From Turritopsis dohrnii (Eukaryota > Cnidaria > Hydrozoa > Anthoathecata > Oceaniidae), in contig BQMF02000255.1 of assembly GCA_027922465.2 (NCBI GenBank), positions 496,001 to 560,000 on the forward strand: 64,000 bases of DNA. The letters run 5' to 3'. The position numbers and the translations under genes were made by a program. The notes beneath the pieces were generated by a model, which was not told where the DNA came from, did not search any database, and worked only from the letters and a program-made list of their open reading frames with translations. Positions 58,180 to 64,000 of this stretch are shown in pieces; position 1 is the stretch's first letter, and every line of letters starts with the position of its first letter.

Positions 58180-61100
58180 ATGATGGACGAAGAATTAGAA
58201 TGTGATATTTGCATGGAAAACTTAATCGATTCCAGAACATTGCCCTGTGGACATTCGTTTTGTGAAAAGTGCAAGTTAGACCTTCTTCAGTTTCATGATA
58301 ATGGAACCGCCATTTTGTATTGCCCCAATCAATGTGAAGAAGTCACTAAAATTAATCAAAATCAAACACTCCATGACGTTTTACGGAAAAATTTTACCAT
58401 TGAGCGCTTCTTAGCAACGCATCATGAAAAACTCAACGCCCAAGTAAAGAGGTTAGTAATGCTGTCAGTTATCTTAAATCTGGGATATGTTAAAGCGTAG
58501 CTGGATGTAGAGCGAGATTCGATAAACAAAAATGTTCATTGACTTTCTTTTGTTTTAAGAAAACAAAGACGGTCCTATGTGTGTTATCAAAAATGGCGGT
58601 CAGGCGGCATGAAGCAATCAAAATGAAAAGTCATAAAAAGCCTCTTTTTACTTCATCTTTACGTTTTCTGTACAATCTAAGTTCAGGAAGACTTTTTGTA
58701 TAAGAGGCTTTTAGGGTTTTAAACAAGATTTAAATTGTATCCGGCCTTATAAGGATGATAAACAGCCATTTATGGCCTCAAACAGAGCGAAATCTGTTGG
58801 TGTTATATCGATGGAAGGAGTAATTCCCTGATATCTTGCTAATTGTCAAGGCAAGATAAAGCATTAAATTTATCAAATCTTGTAAAAATATAATCAGGGA
58901 AGACCGCGATCTCCCACGAATTTCATTTTTCTGGGGTATGTACTTTCGTCATTTTATTTTCGTCTATATCTTTCACCGTTACTTTAATCATGTGACGTTC
59001 TGCAATTTCTTGTGTGTCATGTGATAGTATTCTGAACTGGAAGGACACCTATAATGAAATGGTAGAAATTAAATCTGTTTCAAAACTAACGAAAACTCGG
59101 TATGAATATCTACTATGTGCAGGAATTCGCTTCGTTTCACTGTGGTTAATGGCTAAGTGTGTTGTGGCTAGCTGTCTGTTTCAGTTTTCCTTTACTATAA
59201 TGTTTGTCTATTTTCATATGAGTTTGCATTTTCAGATGTAGATGTGTCAAGATGTATGTAGACATGAAGTAGTAAGCTTTTTTCTATGAGTAATATGCCG
59301 TCATGTTTTTGCTTTTAGAATGAAATATTTTAAATATATAAATAATATCTTTCTAAAATACTTTAATGAGATGCAAGAGGAAGCAATGGCTGTGCTAGGG
59401 ACAAAGGCAGATATTGCAGAGTTTTGAAAGTATTAAAATTACTGGGGATTAATGTTCTTGCTTATATAAATGAATGACATAAATTCCTGACTTGATATTG
59501 TAATTCTTTTTGATTCCTCTAATAAGTTTAGTCCACAATGGAAGGCTAGATATGTAGCTACCCCTTTTATTGAGGTTTATATGTCTGCATTTCAATACAT
59601 TCCTTCATTCATCAAGCTTGAGCCATTGTTACTTTATTTGGATGGAATTAAATACTGTTTGTCCAATAATCTGAATCAAGATCCAATTGAATTGTTAAAG
59701 CAAATAATGCGTACTGGCAGTGTTGATAATCCCAGCTTAGAACGATATGCTCAATGAAAGAAAGTTAATTGTTGTCAATTCAGATGACGTATAAGAGAGA
59801 ATGGAACACTATATTATTGCTGAAAAAGTGTTATCAAATTGACAAAAATGCTGACTTTGGATGTTTTCTTTTTCAGTTACGGGTGAATATATACTTTTGT
59901 GTTAATATAACTTGCATGCACATTACAGAAAATATGTTCTCATATAAAAAATAACAAAAGTTCTGCTAATCGTCACTTCCTTTAAAGAACAAATAAACAC
60001 ATGTTTTCAAACTAAAAAAGCGTGGTATTTTTCTCTGAAATGTAGTATATTTGTATATCGCATTGTTTTGTGTTATTTCGTTGTATTTTATATATTGTTT
60101 ATTTTATTTTGTATATTTTTGTAATTATTTTTAAACTGCTTATGCTGCTTCTGGAACGATTATTATATATATTATATTATTATAATATTCAAGATTTTCC
60201 CTTCAGGAATTGCACATCACTACCCTAACCTCTTGGTTCTTTGGGTTTTTTTTGTGCTGTTAGTCATTCTGATCTAGGATCTAAATTCTTAGTCCTTTTG
60301 TTCTTGACCATTTTGTCAACTTTTTAGCTTTTTTTTTTGTTGTTTTTTCCCCATATTTTCTATTTGCATTCTCTAAGTATGTAAACTCCCACTGGTTGAT
60401 TATCAGAGAGGAATTTTAATTCATAATATACATATGTTTATATAAACATAAAGTAGATCCACATCAGTATTGTACTGCATTTTTCAATGACCTTCATTGC
60501 CAAATAAATTATCTATATCTATCTAACATGGTTTGGGCCTAAACAAAATGTGAGTTGTAAGTCAATATCAGCTATTTTGATTCCTCGTAAAGCTAGGATA
60601 AAATACAAGTCAAATAGAAGTCTGCGCGATTTATTTTATGTCTTTTCATTGGTTGAAAAAGTCACTTTACAGCAATTTCGTTGGTGAAAAGAAACAATCA
60701 CACACATTCTTGAAATTCCTGATAACACACATAGAACAAAGCGAAATCTATCGCTCTGCATCCAGCTACGCTTTAACATATCCCTGCTTAAATTAAGGTT
60801 TTGTTAGGCTACTAAAGATCCCACATATATTTTGTGATGTTGGCTTGAATAAGCACTCTGGAAATATGTTCATTTAACTTAATACTCAAGTAGTACTGAG
60901 AGTTGATATTATTTCCTACCAAATAACCATTATGTTGATAGTTAACTACTCCCTCCTCTACAAATCTTTACGTAGTAATCGGAACCCATGGGTAGACAGG
61001 CAAGTAAACAAGCCTTGTTGTTGTTTGTTTGTTGTTTGGTATTGTTTTACGTGGCTAGTCTCACTCAGTTGCTACTGCATCTGCTTTCCAGGAGGAGCCA

Positions 61101-64000
61101 CGGCCACGTGCTCTTCTGGATGACCTCCTGCAACACCCGATGTATCATCTACCCAATTTCCCTCACATGGCATGGGTCGACCCGGCGCTATGGTACATTC
61201 ACTAGCGCATGGTGAATCGCCGCCAAAGGGAATTGAACCCCGATCTCCCGTATGAAATACTTATACTTCTCTCGAGTATACTTCTCTCCGGGGAAGAAGC
61301 TGTTTCCATTCCTTTAATAAGACAAGTAGGTTTTTGTACATTGGAATAAATATTTCTTTGAAAATGAGTAACCGAGAGTAGGAGTACTGTTTCAGATGTC
61401 CAAATATCTTATATTGTTGCTTGTCGTTCTATGAAAAACAGAGTTATGGTGAATATGAAGGGATGCTAACAGAAAATTTATGTGAAGTATTGAATAAACG
61501 TATTGATCGTGTATTGTGCTTATTTCAGCCACGTACTTATAAAAAGAGAAGTAATTGTTCATCGTATTTAGCTGTCATTTTTACTACTGAAAATTATTTT
61601 GTCGGCATTGGATTTTTAAAGGGTTTTAGTGTATAGTCTATTATATTGGTACATATATGCATTATCAATAGAGATAAATGTAGGAAGAACGAAGAAAGTT
61701 GAATAAAGAATTCTATCTTGCGATCTATTTCACTTTTTTGAAAAATTATTTCGCCTTTTGAACGATCAAAGACTGAAGTTTGTCTCACAAAAAATTGAGC
61801 TGTTTTCCTCTTTTCTATAAAAAGCTTGGTTTTTTCATCTTCGTTTTTCTTCTTTCATTTTCATAAATCTTCCAATTTTTTTTAAATCATGAAAAAGTGC
61901 TATTTAAGCTTGACACAGCGCAAAAAGAATTTTTGAAATATCTCATAATCTTCAAATTTGCCAAGCATTTATAAAAACTGTGCAAGTTCATTTGAAACGT
62001 ACTTTAATATCTTGTTTTTTGTTTATGAAAAATTAAAGAATTATCGATCAATATAAAACGTTCTTTTACTTTATAGTTTTCTTGAGATATATTTTCTGGA
62101 AGTTGGAAAATACAGTTTGAGGAAAGTAAAACATTAAAAACGCTTAAAATGGAAGATACTTACAGGAGTGGTTGTTAATATTATCTTTCTGAAACATAGG
62201 CTAAAAAACGGAAAAACATTTTTTAGGGAGAAGATTAACTGCCAAGGAGCAAATAGCCACGAAGCATCACCATCTTGCTACTGCAAGCATTGTCGAAAGT
62301 TGTTTTGTAAAGGATGTTTGGAAGAACATGAATGTGAAAGAAACGATTACATCAAGATTTCATTTGATACTCAGAAACAAGGTTTTTTTCCCACATGTGA
62401 AGTTCACAGTCTGTTTGCGAAATTTATCTGCAAGAAATGCAATAGCCATTTTCTGTGTGTATACTGCAAGAACAGAACGCATAGAAATCATGAAATAGAT
62501 GATCTGGATTCTCATTTACGAACGCTGAAGGCAGAGATGAATACTAGGATTGAAGGAGTGAAAAAATTATCTGAACAAATTAAACAATCAGAGAATTCTG
62601 TTTGGGAGAAATTGGAAAAATTCAGAGATGAGCTGACCGAAGAACTGCTTCTTCGAAAGTATAGCAACCTTAGCAAATACCTCGCTCAACTCAATGAAGA
62701 GGAATCAAACATATTAAAAAAGTTTGACAAACACGTAACAAAATTTTTTACAGAAAGGAAGCAAATGGCGAATTCGCGTGACGAGGTAAAGAAATTGTTA
62801 GAAGATCGAGAAGAAATTTCCAATCTTCTGATGATGTCAGAGCAACATTTTCTTTTGGAAAGACTAAAAGCACTTTCTAAGCAGCTGTCACTGAAAGTGG
62901 TTCTCCGTGAACGAACATCAGAAAACCATCTTGGACAGTTGCATGTTCATGTAAAGGAGGAGAAAAGAAATAGCAAAGCAAGAACTTCATTTTCAGATCG
63001 AAACGAAGGAGGTATTGACTGCAGACTTGATTCAAAAGAAGTTATAGGTATGTAATTCACAATTCTTTTAAGTATATTGATTTTTTTCAAAAATGATTTT
63101 CTCCATTTTTAATATTTTAACAATTTCGGCAAACCACATGAATCTTTGCTATTAACGTTGTTGCTAAAATGGAAATCACTTGTATAATTTTGAAAGGTAA
63201 AACCTTTTTACTTTTAGAAATGACGCTTGAAACATGTTGCAGGTAATAAAATTTGTGATAAAAAAATAGAGACAATTATTATAGTATTTGCGACCATAAA
63301 ACGGTAGAAAATCTTTTATTATTCATTGTTATAATAAGAACGAAGCCAAAATGCTCTTCCTGAACCAAAACTGATATAACAAGGTTTTGACCTCCAGCTT
63401 CAATGTTGTCAATATCGGTTCAATCAAATTTGTGGTCTAAATCTTGGAAAATGTCAATCTTTTCAAGATCACTCAATTATCAACCAGATCGGCAAGGAAT
63501 GGTAATGATTTAAAATTGGTGATGAAATAGGATAAGAAACTTATTCATAGTGTTATTTTGGAATTCCATAACATAATGTGAACATAACTAGTGAAAATAT
63601 CCTGGCTTTCTTATAGTGATTTGCAGAAATTCATCGATAAAATCAAACAAAAATTCAGTTTTAAAGGTAAAACATGACAACTTTACACAAATTAATTTAA
63701 AGTAGTTAACACGTCATTGTGAAAGATTGCTAAATTGATCATTTCGATTGCTATACTTCAGATACACGAAATGAAGCAGACAACCGAAAAGTACATTCTG
63801 CGTTAAAGACCGCTCATATACGAAATAGAGAACTTGACAGGCTGCTAAAATCTTTTGTTAATGATAGAAAGTGGTTCTTTTTGAAATTGTTCGATTTTTC
63901 ACGTTATGATGTCACTAGTATACTTGACGAAAAGAAAGCTCTAATTAAAGTTGCACAAGATGGAGTTATCGAATGCATGAAGCTGCTACTGGAAAATAAC
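58180..64000 (+). CDS. Gene D: RING/B-box/coiled-coil/ankyrin protein (3' cut by window end)
   Basis: Exons 58180-58451, 62227-63047, 63218-63242, 63617-63666 and 63762-64000 (continues). Every position equals that of gene B plus 31638, so there is no net length change over the shared part. The RING, B-box1-like, B-box2 and coiled-coil residues are those of B. Differences seen: MTHETCC of B reads MTLETCC in the 25-nt exon; DMLLKS reads DRLLKS at the start of the last exon; GDIEC reads GVIEC in the first ankyrin repeat. Functional inference as for B. The near-identity suggests either a very recent duplication, gene conversion, or possibly an assembly duplication of one locus. Confidence 0.85.
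58478..60787. mobile_element. TTAA-flanked element in intron 1 of gene D
   Basis: Same element and same TTAA sites (58474-58477, 60788-60791) as in gene B, 2310 bp, so it was copied with the gene rather than inserted twice. Confidence 0.7.

Overview
This is an AT-rich eukaryotic (metazoan) window. Evidence: spliced genes with GT..AG introns, TRIM-type RING/B-box/coiled-coil exons, non-LTR and Penelope retroelements, pogo- and Helitron-type DNA elements and many MITEs. Nothing bacterial is visible. An invertebrate, possibly a cnidarian, fits, but I cannot fix the species.

The core is a + strand cluster of four paralogous genes, called A to D here, that encode RING, B-box, coiled coil, two tiny linker exons and an ankyrin-repeat exon. 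A (2513-4615) lacks its RING exon inside the window. B (26542-32962) is complete at 668 aa. C (36478-39696) has lost the whole ankyrin exon. D (58180 to the right edge) is near-identical to B and is cut by the window end. Splice phases agree exactly across the copies. The unknowns are the substrate or partner and whether each copy is expressed. RING plus B-box plus coiled coil implies a cytosolic E3 ubiquitin ligase, with ankyrin repeats in the place of the usual TRIM target-recognition domain.

The cluster is a large duplication. Block 1 (A, spacer, B; about 1-34860) and block 2 (C, spacer, D; about 36400-64000) share gene, flank and spacer sequence. In each block the spacer is bounded by an inverted pair of arms of about 1.4-2.3 kb (left 5700-6296 plus 8985-10740 against right 22930-25490; left 41000-43050 against right 54594-57130). 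The arms carry decayed coding remnants of an unrecognised protein.

Comparing the blocks gives natural empty sites that define many insertions. Block 1 only: a pogo/Tigger derivative (11865-15958) split by a 3058-bp element with 66-bp perfect TIRs and a 9-bp target duplication; a truncated LINE (16289-17316); two Helitron-like elements (18874-20094, 21880-22855); a G-rich MITE (10933-11433). Block 2 only: a truncated Penelope-like element (45692-47400); a 5820-bp TIR element with AATT target duplication whose uncharacterised gene (QNRN motif) is interrupted by a nearly full-length CR1/L2-like LINE (48700-52657); a tRNA-containing 337-bp insertion (40634-40970). Introns of B and D share an older TTAA-flanked element.

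The window is therefore a young, expanding TRIM-ankyrin cluster embedded in, and being rearranged by, nested transposons.
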